Origin: TMED26 sp042088965
GTDB lineage: Bacteria; Pseudomonadota; Alphaproteobacteria; Thalassobaculales; Thalassobaculaceae
Direction: 5' to 3'
Assembly (NCBI GenBank): GCA_042088965.1
Contig: JBELLC010000001.1
Location: forward strand, 62,001-126,000
Length of the DNA stretch: 64,000 bases
In this document: piece by piece, positions 51,894-60,679 of the stretch
Position numbering within the stretch: the stretch's first letter is position 1
Layout: each line of letters starts with the position of its first letter
Position numbers and translations under genes: made by a program
The notes under the pieces: generated by a model
Told to the model about the DNA's origin: nothing
Databases searched by the model: none
The model's input: only the letters and a program-made list of their open reading frames with translations

Positions 51894-51918
51894 TCTGTCT
51901 CTCCCTTGTTCATCGTTA

Positions 51919-52269
51919 CTACGGCGCCACCAGCCGGTTATTCACACCGTTCCCTAAAGATATCTTGATAAGACATATCATAGCATCATGAATACCCGGC
52001 AAACGGGCCTGTTTGCTGCCGGGTATCTTTATCAAATACCAACCCGTATGGAGGCGCTTGCAGGCACGCAATCGCCCGTGAAGCGCACAAACATGGTCGC
52101 CTTCACAACAGTCTTTGCACCATAGATATTCGTCGGGACGGGTCTCAAAAGGCTGCAACGCCTGCTGGATAATCTGCTTACCAAAAGAGCCTGTGCCGCC
52201 TGTGAGCAAAACGGTTTCGCCATGCAGATCGATCATCTGATCATTAAATCGCCGCATGAAAAAGGTCAT
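51919..52269 (-). pseudogene. Remnant of a UDP-GlcNAc 4,6-dehydratase-like (PseB-type) gene
   Basis: The first 33 or so residues, with DLHGETVLLTGGTGSFGKQI, read like the N-terminus of an inverting nucleotide-sugar dehydratase. The frame then loses resemblance. In the next minus-strand frame (about 52145-52032) a stretch NIYGAKTVVKATMFVRF resembles the family's NLYGATK...DK.FV segment, which normally lies about 100 residues further on. This indicates an internal deletion plus a frameshift. No flagellin glycosylation genes are nearby. The call is by eye. Confidence 0.5.
51992..52026. other. Imperfect hairpin within the dehydratase remnant
   Basis: ATACCCGGC-AAAC (51992-52004) pairs with GTTTGC-TGCCGGGTAT (52011-52026), with a 3-base bulge and a 6-base loop. 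It lies in the 3' part of the relic. It may be a terminator for the relic strand or chance structure. No T run of length is attached. Confidence 0.4.
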
Positions 52270-52691
52270 CCTGCCGAAGCCGTCACAAAATCAAATCTCA
52301 CCTCGTTGTGGCCATAGTCCATTCAATTTGGAAAGGCGCCGTCACAACCCAAAAATAAGCCAATGCAACGCGTGTATACGAAAGAGGGGAAAAAAATCCA
52401 TTTGGCCATATGGCGCACTTGCCCGACGGCGGTATTCTTTTATGGCACACGCTGAAAATGACCGGTCAACAGGAACAACAGCGTGTGAGAAGCGAATATC
52501 GAAATTGTCTGTCAAAAAGGCAAGAAGGTGTGAAACTTCAAAAACTCTCCCTGGCAACGGTCAGTGCTTTGATCGAAACACGGCCATCAAAATGCGGTAA
52601 ATCGGAAACGGTTCGCCGCTTTTTTTTGCCTGCACGCCAGGGCTTGTTTTTGTGTTTTTAACAGCATATCGCGCCGACCACATAAGCAGTG
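52270..52691. other. 420-bp intergenic region, nothing recognised
   Basis: This stretch lies between the dehydratase remnant and the MFS exporter. An open frame at 52256-52600 has basic, repetitive-looking translation without similarity to known families and lacks a good ribosome site. I see no RNA gene or clear promoter. Confidence 0.4.
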
Positions 52692-54260
52692 ATGACATTG
52701 CCATCGAAGCAGTCTAATGCTGTGGTTATGTCTGATGCTGCTTCCTCACATATAGCTTTTAGCGCGCGCGAACGTCGGCTTATCCTGATCACCTGTACGG
52801 TCGTGACAGCGCTGTACGCGATGACGGTGACAATCGCCAATGTCGCCTTGCCACGAATCCAAGGTGCACTTTCGGCCACCACCGATGAAATTGCTTTGGT
52901 GGTCACCTTTAATATCATCGCCACAGCCGTCGCCACACCTGTAACAGGCTGGCTGGCATCACGGTTTTCCAGGCGCAATATTCTGCTGGCCGCAATTTCC
53001 TTGTTTACCCTATCAACGCTTTTATGCGGGATGGCGACAAACCTTGAAGCACTTGTGTTCTTTCGCATCTTGCAAGGGGCTTTCGCCGCGCCCCTAGCGC
53101 CAATTAGCCAGTCATTTCTCTATACCACCTATCCCCGCGCGCAACATGGCATGGCGATGGCAATTTTCGGCACAGGGGTTGTTTTAGGGCCTGTTATCGC
53201 GCCTGTTTTCGGGGGTTATTTAACCGAGTTCCTGAGTTGGCGCTGGGTTTTCTTCATGATCGTGCCAATGGGCATTCTGTCCTTAATTGGCGTTTTGATT
53301 TTTATCAAAGACAACAGTCAATCAAGCAAAACACCGTTGGATTGGACAGGCTTCATCACCCTAGCCATCGCCATCGCAAGCTTTCAATATATGCTTGATC
53401 GCGGCGAGCGAAATGATTGGTTTGAAAGTGAACAGATCATCATTCTAACTGTTATTGGCGGGCTGGCTTTCTACATATTTATCAGCCATTCGCTGACCCA
53501 TGATCAGCCTTTTTTAAACCCCGTCCTGCTGCGTGATCGCAATTATGTTCTGGCACTTGTGATCGTCTTCGTGTTTGGCATGTTGAATTTCACACCGATG
53601 GTTTTATTGCCGCCGTTATTGCAAAACCTGCGCGGGTACCCCGATGCCATTATTGGTATTCTGCTTGGCGCGCGTGGTGTCGGCACCTTGTTCGCGTTCA
53701 TGCTGATGGTGAAAGCCAATAAAATTGATCCACGTTACACGCTTTTCATTGGCTTCCTGATGCAAGGCTTGGCGGGCTGGTATATGGCGCAGTTCAGCCT
53801 GAATTTGACAACCTTCGACGTTTTATGGACCAGCGCTTTGCAAGGCTTTGGCGTCGGTCTGATCTGGGTGCCTTTGACCGTTGTTGCCTTTTACTCGCTG
53901 GATCCAAAATATGCTGCTGAAGCAGCATCGTTTTTCCACCTGATCCGAAACTTTGGCTCCAGCCTGTTCATATCGGTCTCGGTTGCGGTGGTGCTGCGCT
54001 CTGCCAAGGTCAGTTACGCCGACATCTCAGAACAGGTATCACCCAATAATGTCGCCTTAAACTTGCAAGAATCGATCTACACATTTTGGTCAATTGATAG
54101 CACCGGGGCGATGGCTGCAATGTCTGGCGAAATTGGCAGACAGGCTGCCATGATTGGTTATATCAATGCCTTTTATTTATTTGCTTGGGTGGCTTTTGCA
54201 GCCTGTCCTTTGGTGTTTTTGGCAAAATTAAGACGTGGCCCGGATAGCGATGGCTCTTAA
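52692..54260 (+). CDS. DHA2-family (EmrB/QacA type) MFS efflux transporter
   Basis: A 522-residue drug:proton antiporter with about 14 membrane helices. Motif-like segments are TIANVALPRIQGALSATTDEI at the first helix, GWLASRFSRRNILLAAI in the loop 2-3 and GTGVVLGPVIAPVFGGYL (motif C). The N-terminus is uncertain: GTG at 52689, ATG at 52692 and ATG at 52728 are all possible, and none has a clear ribosome site. No EmrA-type membrane-fusion partner is adjacent, so it may work alone or with a distant one. Substrates unknown. Confidence 0.86.
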   Translation: MTLPSKQSNAVVMSDAASSHIAFSARERRLILITCTVVTALYAMTVTIANVALPRIQGALSATTDEIALVVTFNIIATAVATPVTGWLASRFSRRNILLAAISLFTLSTLLCGMATNLEALVFFRILQGAFAAPLAPISQSFLYTTYPRAQHGMAMAIFGTGVVLGPVIAPVFGGYLTEFLSWRWVFFMIVPMGILSLIGVLIFIKDNSQSSKTPLDWTGFITLAIAIASFQYMLDRGERNDWFESEQIIILTVIGGLAFYIFISHSLTHDQPFLNPVLLRDRNYVLALVIVFVFGMLNFTPMVLLPPLLQNLRGYPDAIIGILLGARGVGTLFAFMLMVKANKIDPRYTLFIGFLMQGLAGWYMAQFSLNLTTFDVLWTSALQGFGVGLIWVPLTVVAFYSLDPKYAAEAASFFHLIRNFGSSLFISVSVAVVLRSAKVSYADISEQVSPNNVALNLQESIYTFWSIDSTGAMAAMSGEIGRQAAMIGYINAFYLFAWVAFAACPLVFLAKLRRGPDSDGS

Positions 54261-54282
54261 AACCGCTAACGGCCTGACGTAG

Positions 54283-54340
54283 ACGCCATGACGCCGGCGG
54301 GACTTAAACGCCATGACGCCGGCGGGACTTAAACGCCATT
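54283..54340. repeat. 25-bp tandem repeat, 2.3 copies
   Basis: A 25-bp unit beginning ACGCCATGACGCCGGCGGGA occurs at 54283-54307 and again, exactly, at 54308-54332, with the first 7 bases repeated at 54333-54339. It lies at the 3' end of the small minus-strand gene and reaches past its stop. Because 25 is not a multiple of three, repeat changes would alter the end of that protein. Confidence 0.92.
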
Positions 54341-54687
54341 GCTAAAGTGGAGACAGCCTGCTGGTGCCGGGCACTGCCGCGCGGCGGCGGCGAGGCGCTT
54401 CGCCGATTACTGGACATGGTGAGCGCATTTTTATTGCCAATCGCTTGCAACAAATCGTTTTCACTTGCCGCTGTCACTGACTCGGGCGTTGCTGACTCTT
54501 GGTGCTTGGCGGCAACGCGTTGCACAGCAAGAAGGCATAGATTCTTGAGCACCGGCGCAGTCAAAGTGGCGCGAAGCCGATCATCGCTTTCACACCACGC
54601 CTGCAAAAGCAGCGCTGCATCAGCGGTATTGCCTGCACAAGCTTGCAAGGCTTCGGCCGTTTTCTGAGTGACATAATTTTGGCTCAT
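54304..54687 (-). CDS. Hypothetical protein (127 aa)
   Basis: I do not recognise this protein. It starts MSQNYVTQKTAEALQACAG and is helical and alanine-rich in its first 80 residues, then becomes basic and proline/serine-rich (SPPPRGSARHQ) with the ending SRRRHGV encoded by a tandem repeat. An ATG at 54699 would add four residues. It is on the same strand as the upstream MscS gene but across a plus-strand-free gap of 39 bp, so it may follow MscS in one transcript order reversed. The tail may be recent repeat-derived sequence. Confidence 0.5.
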   Translation of the reverse strand: MSQNYVTQKTAEALQACAGNTADAALLLQAWCESDDRLRATLTAPVLKNLCLLAVQRVAAKHQESATPESVTAASENDLLQAIGNKNALTMSSNRRSASPPPRGSARHQQAVSTLAMAFKSRRRHGV

Positions 54688-54726
54688 TGATGCCTCCAAA
54701 TTAACCTTGCCGCCAAATTAGCATAA

Positions 54727-55578
54727 TCAGTTTAGATGCTCTGTAGGATTTTCACCATGGGTGATATGGACAACACGCTGTGGGAAAGGAATCTCAATGC
54801 CGGCAGCATCAAGATTGAGTTTGACCTGCCGGGTAAAGTCAAACTTCACAGCCCAATAATCCTCCGATTTGACCCACAAACGGAGAATCAAATTAACCGA
54901 ATTATCACCAAGTTCCGTCACCCGCGCCTGCACTTCCGGGTCTGCCAGAACGCGTGTCTCATTGGCGGCCATTTCCCGTAAAACCGCCAAGGCTTGATCA
55001 ATATCACTGCCATAGGCGATGCCAACGGGGATATCTAACCGACGTTCGGGATAGCGCGAATAATTGACAATCTTGCTACCGATAATGGCGGCATTGGGAA
55101 CATTGATATAAATGTTATCTGCGGTCGCCATCTCGGTGCCAAAAAGCCCCACTTCTTGGACCGTCCCAGCAGCGCCGCCCGCCTCCACATAATCGCCTGC
55201 ATGGAACGGCCGTAGAATCAAAATCATAATACCAGCGGCAACATTACTAAGGGTTCCCTGCAATGCCAAGCCAATGGCCAAGCCCGCCGCACCAATGACC
55301 GTGATGATGGAGGCTGTTTGAACCCCAAATTGGTTCAAAACCGCGACGATGGTCACAACCAGAACCGCGTAATGGGCCACCGAGGCCAACATTGGCCGCA
55401 AGGTTTTATCAATCCACGGAACTTTGGCGGTTGCCGCTTTCGTGACGCGGTGGGCCCAGCGGGCCAAAATCCAGCCCGCCACCAGGGTGACGACAGCCCC
55501 CACCAAGTTCAAACCATAAAAAGTCAGGAGCTCGATCAATTGGTCACCATAGCGTGCCAAATCAAATATCTGCTCCAT
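54727..55578 (-). CDS. mscS: Small-conductance mechanosensitive channel (MscS family)
   Basis: A 283-residue MscS-like channel that releases solutes on osmotic downshock. The N-terminal helices include YGLNLVGAVVTLVAGWILARW and YAVLVVTIVAVLNQFGVQTAS, and the pore-lining helix is GAAGLAIGLALQGTLSNVAAGIMILILRP (read in parts), with the Ala/Gly pattern of TM3. The beta domain has GDYVEAGGAAGTVQEVGLF. It is the same length as E. coli MscS (about 286). It stands upstream of the small hypothetical gene on the minus strand. Confidence 0.93.
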   Translation of the reverse strand: MEQIFDLARYGDQLIELLTFYGLNLVGAVVTLVAGWILARWAHRVTKAATAKVPWIDKTLRPMLASVAHYAVLVVTIVAVLNQFGVQTASIITVIGAAGLAIGLALQGTLSNVAAGIMILILRPFHAGDYVEAGGAAGTVQEVGLFGTEMATADNIYINVPNAAIIGSKIVNYSRYPERRLDIPVGIAYGSDIDQALAVLREMAANETRVLADPEVQARVTELGDNSVNLILRLWVKSEDYWAVKFDFTRQVKLNLDAAGIEIPFPQRVVHITHGENPTEHLN

Positions 55579-55614
55579 GCCTTCGGTCTCCCAAAATTGC
55601 GCACCTTGTTTTTC

Positions 55615-56628
55615 TTACACACCTGAGCGCTGTTGCAACTCTGCATATAAGGCACCATCGACCTGGATACCATTGCTGGCCGCGTCTTGTCGGTGCCGCA
55701 ACCGCCGGTCGCCAGGCAAGCGCGTCCCGTGTTCGGCCAAGATCATAGCAAACAATGCTTCAGCGCGCGCATTAAACGTCGCCCCGCCAGCGAAACGCAT
55801 CGGATCAATCACGAAAATAAGGTGGCCAACGGCTGGCGGCGCGCCTGTTGGCTCAAAAAAACTACTGCCCTGATAGCCAAAATTTGACCCTGTCAAAGCA
55901 CCACACAAAAGCTCAACCATCAAAGCCAGGGCCGCCCCTTTCGCGCCCGCCGAGACGCCACCAAGCGGCGCCATGGTGCCCTCAAAAGCAGCTTTAGAAT
56001 CCGTTGTTGGATTGCCATCCACATCAAACGCCCAATCCGCAGGTATCGCCTCACCGCGCTTTGCCGCCAGCACCACTTTACCGCGCGCCACCGTCGACAT
56101 CGACAAATCAATCACCAGCGGCGCTTGGCCGTCGCGTGGGCAGGCAAAAGCAATCGGGTTGGTGCCAAAAAGTGCCGTCTTCCCCCCCCAAGGGGCAATT
56201 GCCGCCGGGGTATTTGAGAATGCCAGCGCCAGCAAGCCCTGATCGGCCAAGCGTTCCACATGGTGTCCCGCCACCCCAAAATGATGCGATTGGGCAATTC
56301 CCAACGCCACCATGCCTTGGGTTTTCACCGCCTCAATGGCCGCGTCCAAGCCCATATCAATGGCCGGAAAAGCAAACCCAGTGCCCGCATCAACATTAAT
56401 CACCGCCGGTGTCGGCCGCACCAATGTTGGCCGTACAAAGCCATTCACCTTGCCATTAATGGCCTGATCGGCATAGGGCGGCACCCGCGCCAGCCCATGC
56501 GAGGAAATGCCATCTGCTTCGGCACGCACCAAAGCTGTTGCCACACATCGGGCAATCTCTGGATCAACCTTGTGGCGGACAAAAACAGCTTCAACCAAAG
56601 CTTCAAGATCAGCAGCGGTAGGGCGCAA
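55615..56628 (-). CDS. Ldh2/malate-lactate dehydrogenase family oxidoreductase
   Basis: A 337-residue NAD(P)-dependent dehydrogenase of the type-2 malate/lactate dehydrogenase fold, distinct from the Rossmann MDH. Typical segments are ADGISSHGLARVPPYADQ, AIAQSHHFGVAGHHVERL-like IAQSHHFGVAG, NPIAFACPRDG and GAKGAALALMVELLCGALTG. Substrates in the family include malate, ureidoglycolate, 2,3-diketogulonate, sulfolactate and pyrroline-2-carboxylate. Two histidines in HHFG carry the active site. The neighbouring MscS is unrelated, and the divergent amidase could be a functional partner. Confidence 0.85.
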   Translation of the reverse strand: MRPTAADLEALVEAVFVRHKVDPEIARCVATALVRAEADGISSHGLARVPPYADQAINGKVNGFVRPTLVRPTPAVINVDAGTGFAFPAIDMGLDAAIEAVKTQGMVALGIAQSHHFGVAGHHVERLADQGLLALAFSNTPAAIAPWGGKTALFGTNPIAFACPRDGQAPLVIDLSMSTVARGKVVLAAKRGEAIPADWAFDVDGNPTTDSKAAFEGTMAPLGGVSAGAKGAALALMVELLCGALTGSNFGYQGSSFFEPTGAPPAVGHLIFVIDPMRFAGGATFNARAEALFAMILAEHGTRLPGDRRLRHRQDAASNGIQVDGALYAELQQRSGV

Positions 56629-56706
56629 AATCCCATCCTCTCAAAAAGGTAAGTGTCTGACAAACCTGCGGTAAGCGGCCAAGGCTTGTCAAGCAAGCAT
56701 GCAGCG

Positions 56707-56735
56707 TTGCCGGAGATGTCCAGAGCCCGTATAGT
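56707..56735 (+). promoter_or_regulatory. Sigma-70-type promoter of the amidase gene
   Basis: TTGCCG (56707-56712), 17-bp spacer and TATAGT (56730-56735), lying 28 bp before the ATG at 56764. It is very like the ribF promoter (TTGCCC, 17 bp, TATAGT) and supports the downstream start. Confidence 0.6.
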
Positions 56736-56763
56736 CGCGGTCCAAATTGCAAGGATTCCTATC

Positions 56764-58188
56764 ATGACTGCTGATTCCCGTCTTATCAATATGACCGCCG
56801 AAAATGTTGTCAAACTGCTCCAACGTGAAGAAGTGACGCCGCTTGATTTGCTTGACACGCTCGAAGCGCGAATTAGTGATGTTGACCCGGCAGTGAACGC
56901 GCTACCGACCCTGTGTTTTGAGCGCGCCCGCGACCATGCCAAGGCGATCATGGAAAAACCGATCAGCGAACGTGGCAACCTTGCGGGCATGCCTGTCGCG
57001 ATTAAAGATTTAACCCATGTGGAGGGGGTTTTAACAACCTCTGGCTCACCGATCTTCAAAGATCGTATTTCAGATCATTCTGATCTGATGGTCGAGAATA
57101 TCGAGGCTTCTGACGGCATCATATATGCCAAATCTAATACCCCTGAATTCGGCGCTGGCGCGAATACCTTTAATGAGGTTTTTGGCGCAACCGTTAACCC
57201 GTGGGACACCTCAAAAAGCTGCGCAGGCTCATCAGGCGGCTCAGCGGTTGCCCTGGCCACCGGCACGGCCTGGCTGGCCAGTGGCAGTGACCTTGGTGGC
57301 TCGCTTCGCAACCCTGCCAGCTTTTGTTCCATTGTTGGCATGCGCTGCAGCCCAGGCCGCGTTGCTTCCGGGCCTGACGCCTCACCCTACAACAATCTCA
57401 GCGTTAATGGCCCAATGGCCCGTAATGTGACAGATGTGGCGTTGTTATTAGACAGTATGACAGGTCAAAGCCCCATCGACCCCCTATCCCTAGAAAAGCC
57501 AGCAACCCCCTTTCTAGCTGCCGTTAAAGCGCCAAAAATGCCAAAGAAAGTGGCTTTTAGCCGGGATCTTGGCGTCACCCCTGTTGACCCTGAAGTGGCT
57601 GACATCTGTGCCAAAGCCGCACAAAAATTTGCTGATTTAGGCGTCGAAGTGGTCGAGGCTGCCCCAGACTTCAGTGATCTCCAGCATATTTTCCAAACCA
57701 TGCGGGCGATGGATTTTGCCACCAAACATCAATCCAAACTGGACGACTATAAAGATCTGCTAAAACCAGAAGTCATCTGGAACATTGAAAAGGGCCTGAA
57801 CCTGTCGTCAGCTGACATGATCCGTGCCGACGCAGGCCGCGCCCAACTCTATCGCAATGCCGTCAGGTTTTTTGAAGAATTTGATTTGCTGCTGTGCCCC
57901 GCAACTGTTGTGCCCCCTTACCCGATTGAGCAGCGTTTTGTTGCCGAGCTTGGCGATCATGTGTTTTCGAACTATATCGAATGGTGCTCCATTGCTTACG
58001 CGATCACGGTTGTATCACTGCCTGCCTTATCCTTACCCGCTGGCTTCACCAACGCTGGCCTACCTGTCGGTTTGCAGGTTGTTGGCCGCCAGCGCGGCGA
58101 AGCTGACTTGCTTGCTGGCGCGCATTTGCTGGAAGGAATACTTGAACTTGAACAGCAGGTCCCCATCACCCCCCGCGCACCGCGCTAA
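56764..58188 (+). CDS. Amidase-signature family amidase
   Basis: A 474-residue amidase with the Ser-cisSer-Lys triad: Lys81 in VAIKDLTH, Ser156/157 in CAGSSGGSAVALATG and Ser180 in GSDLGGSLRNPAS. The signature GSSGGSAVALATG is intact. The start is the ATG at 56764, with AAGGA eight bases upstream and a strong promoter upstream; an ORF beginning at 56653 would start before the promoter. It is divergent from an Ldh2-type gene and followed by an MFS gene, which may import or export a related compound. The amide substrate is unknown. GatA is less likely because gatB/gatC are absent. Confidence 0.9.
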   Translation: MTADSRLINMTAENVVKLLQREEVTPLDLLDTLEARISDVDPAVNALPTLCFERARDHAKAIMEKPISERGNLAGMPVAIKDLTHVEGVLTTSGSPIFKDRISDHSDLMVENIEASDGIIYAKSNTPEFGAGANTFNEVFGATVNPWDTSKSCAGSSGGSAVALATGTAWLASGSDLGGSLRNPASFCSIVGMRCSPGRVASGPDASPYNNLSVNGPMARNVTDVALLLDSMTGQSPIDPLSLEKPATPFLAAVKAPKMPKKVAFSRDLGVTPVDPEVADICAKAAQKFADLGVEVVEAAPDFSDLQHIFQTMRAMDFATKHQSKLDDYKDLLKPEVIWNIEKGLNLSSADMIRADAGRAQLYRNAVRFFEEFDLLLCPATVVPPYPIEQRFVAELGDHVFSNYIEWCSIAYAITVVSLPALSLPAGFTNAGLPVGLQVVGRQRGEADLLAGAHLLEGILELEQQVPITPRAPR

Positions 58189-58227
58189 GGAGGTTGCTAT
58201 TACCCTCTGCGCCGTCGACGGTGGGCC

Positions 58228-59682
58228 TTGCCGTGTCGTCAGGTGGTAACACCATCACCGGATAGCGCCGTCAGTTGGCGCGAGGTTTTCGCCGCTGGTC
58301 TTGGTCCCCGGTTGGCGTTGTTATGTTTTGGTATCTGGCTGCACGCAACTGACGGAACACTTGTTGCCACCCTCTTACCCGTGGCTGTTGATGATATTGG
58401 CGGGGCACGGATTTTAAGCTGGGCCGTGGCCCTTTATGAACTTGGCACGATCACCGCAGGTGCGGTTACTGGCCTGCTGGTGATGCGCATCGGCTTGGCG
58501 CGGGTGCAAGTGTTCGGGGCGCTGGCCTTTGCAATCGGTTGCGCGATCAGCGCGCTGGCCCCATCAATGGAAACCTTGGTCGCCGGACGGCTGCTTCAGG
58601 GCATTGGCGGCGGGACCATGATTGCGATTGCCTTTGTGGGGGTTCTGGCGCTTTTTCCAGAACGTTTTAGCCCCAGGCTATGGGCCGTTATCTCAACTGT
58701 TTGGGGCAGTGCGTCTTTGTGCGGGCCGCTCATTGGTGGCTGGTTTGCCGACGCCGAAACATGGCGCTTGGCGTTTTGGGTTTTCGCCGCCCAAGCAACG
58801 ATACTGGCGGTGTTAGCGCCGCTCGTCCTGGTGAAGGGTAAAACGGTGCCCCAAAAACCATCGACCCGGCCAGAGCCCGTCCCCTGGCTGCGGCTACTTT
58901 TGCTCGCCGCCTCGGTCTTGATGATGAGCCGCGCCGGTACAGAGACCACTATCGGCGCAACCCTGGGTCTTATCGCCGCCAGCATCATCGGCCTTGGGAT
59001 TGTTTTTTTATGGGATCGAGTTGCCCGCGACCGGCTTTTCCCGCGCAATCTTCTTGATTGGCGACAAGCCTCAGGCACCGGCCTGACAGCGATGTTTTTG
59101 CTTTCAACAGCAACTGTTGCTTTTACCACCTATGGGCCGTTTTTGATGTATCACCTGCATCAGGCACCGCCCTTGGTCACCGGCTATATCCTCGCCTTAG
59201 GCTCGGTGGGATGGTCGATTACCGCGGTCATTTGCTCGGGCGCCAAACGACAGCACGAAGCATTGTTTATTCGCCTCGGACCAAGCCTGATTTTACTCAC
59301 CACCCTTGGCATGATGGTCGCGTTACCGCGTGGCCCATTAGCCGTGATTGCCGTCTTATCCCTGTTACAGGGAGCTGGCTTTGGCATTTGCTGGGTCCAC
59401 ATTATGCGCCGCGTTGTCAGCAGTGTGCCGCCCATTGAGACCGCCAAAATCTCCTCGTCCATTCCGTTTCTGCAACGCCTTGGTTATGCCCTTGGGGCGG
59501 CGATGTCAGGGGTCATCGCCAATCAGCTTGGTGTTGTTGACAGCACCAATAATGTCCCTGAAGGCGCTGGCGTGACATGGCTTTACGCAGCCTTTGTTCC
59601 GCTTGCGCTGGCAGGCGCGGCGGCGGCCTGGCGGCTGGCCCGTCCCGCCATGGCCGGTAACCCAAAGAAGATCCTCAGTTAA
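58228..59682 (+). CDS. MFS transporter (drug-resistance type)
   Basis: A 484-residue membrane protein with 12-14 helices. The first helix segment LHATDGTLVATLLPVAVDDIGG and motif A-like GLLVMRIGLARVQVFGAL, and the long run GRLLQGIGGGTMIAIAFVGVLALFP (read in parts) are MFS features. The start is uncertain: TTG at 58228 or GTG at 58243, neither with a strong ribosome site. It lies 40 bp after the amidase, so co-transcription is likely. The C-terminus overlaps the convergent hydratase-like gene by eight bases (59675-59682). Confidence 0.8.
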   Translation: MPCRQVVTPSPDSAVSWREVFAAGLGPRLALLCFGIWLHATDGTLVATLLPVAVDDIGGARILSWAVALYELGTITAGAVTGLLVMRIGLARVQVFGALAFAIGCAISALAPSMETLVAGRLLQGIGGGTMIAIAFVGVLALFPERFSPRLWAVISTVWGSASLCGPLIGGWFADAETWRLAFWVFAAQATILAVLAPLVLVKGKTVPQKPSTRPEPVPWLRLLLLAASVLMMSRAGTETTIGATLGLIAASIIGLGIVFLWDRVARDRLFPRNLLDWRQASGTGLTAMFLLSTATVAFTTYGPFLMYHLHQAPPLVTGYILALGSVGWSITAVICSGAKRQHEALFIRLGPSLILLTTLGMMVALPRGPLAVIAVLSLLQGAGFGICWVHIMRRVVSSVPPIETAKISSSIPFLQRLGYALGAAMSGVIANQLGVVDSTNNVPEGAGVTWLYAAFVPLALAGAAAAWRLARPAMAGNPKKILS

Positions 59683-60472
59683 AATTGATACTGACGGCCC
59701 CTAAATCACCAAAATCAGCCTCAATATGGTCGCCTGGCGCGGCCATCAACACCGGTGTTAGGGTTCCCGTACTAATCTTTTGCCCTGCTTTCAACATCTC
59801 ACCCTGACGCGTCAACATATTGGCAAGCCACGCCAATACCGCCAGTGGGCCACCATCAACATTTGCACCAACGCCGTCATATTGCTGCACACCATTGCGG
59901 CGTAAAGAGACCGCTTGGCCTAACAAGTCCACCTTATCAGCGGCCATCGACGGGCCTTCCACCCAGCCTGCATTGACGCCATTATCCGCGACCAGTGACG
60001 GCAAACCCACGGTTGTCCAGCCGAGATAACGAGAATCCACAACTTCAATCGCCGGCACGACCGCAACCACGGCGTCAGCAACTGTTTCAGCTGAATAAGG
60101 ATTAAGCTGCGGCGGCAAATCATGACCGAGCACCAGAGCCAATTCCGGCTCAATGCCCAGCGTGTTAAATTGGTTGCTGCCAAGCTGCGCTGGCGAGGCA
60201 TAGCAACGATCGGCCAAAAGCGTCCCATGAAAGGGATGATCGGCATTCAACAGACCACGCGCAGCGGCATTGGTGCAGCCAATTTTATAGCCAACCCGGT
60301 TGACCGCTTTATCACCGCTGAGGCGTGCCAGTAATGCCGATTGAATGGCATAACCCTCATCTTCGGTCAGATCCGCACAATCGTCTGGTAGTCCGGCACT
60401 TTGGCCGACACGCGAGAAAAGTTCATGGAGATGCGCTGCACCACCATCAATAGCTATTTGACTGATCGCCAT
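59675..60472 (-). CDS. 2-keto-4-pentenoate hydratase / fumarylacetoacetase-like protein
   Basis: A 265-residue FAH-fold hydratase or decarboxylase-like enzyme. Typical features are VGYKIGCTNAAARGLLN, GIEPELALVLGHDLPP with the metal-binding Glu pair, and VVPAIEVVDSRYLGW. The C-terminus has the conserved AGQKISTGTLTPVLMAAPGDHIEADFGDLG (read in parts). The ATG at 60472 has AAAAGGGG six bases upstream, favoured over 60478. Family members act in aromatic meta-cleavage pathways, but no other such gene is nearby, so the substrate is uncertain. Confidence 0.85.
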   Translation of the reverse strand: MAISQIAIDGGAAHLHELFSRVGQSAGLPDDCADLTEDEGYAIQSALLARLSGDKAVNRVGYKIGCTNAAARGLLNADHPFHGTLLADRCYASPAQLGSNQFNTLGIEPELALVLGHDLPPQLNPYSAETVADAVVAVVPAIEVVDSRYLGWTTVGLPSLVADNGVNAGWVEGPSMAADKVDLLGQAVSLRRNGVQQYDGVGANVDGGPLAVLAWLANMLTRQGEMLKAGQKISTGTLTPVLMAAPGDHIEADFGDLGAVSINFN

Positions 60473-60531
60473 GATCACCCCTTTTGAAATACTGCATGAG
60501 AGATAATATCTTTCACCTTAACAACCGCATA

Positions 60532-60560
60532 TTGCCCGATTTTTGCTAGCCGCGTATAGT
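60532..60560 (+). promoter_or_regulatory. Sigma-70-type promoter of ribF
   Basis: TTGCCC (60532-60537), 17-bp spacer and TATAGT (60555-60560). It leaves a leader of about 110 bases before the ATG at 60680. The match to the amidase promoter supports it. Confidence 0.55.
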
Positions 60561-60679
60561 CTGCATGTTAACTTTTTTAGCGACCGACGCGGCTTTTATT
60601 GGTGGTCATAAAAGCCATGGGTGTCGGCAACGATTTGAGAGCGTCGCAGAACAAGATAGTAAGGAAAAAAACGACAGTT

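Noticed and set aside
52256..52600. 114-aa plus-strand ORF upstream of the DHA2 exporter
   Set aside because: Basic translation, no ribosome site and no resemblance to a known family.
58596..59129. 177-aa ORF antisense to the second MFS gene
   Set aside because: Basic, low-information translation typical of a reverse frame of membrane protein DNA.
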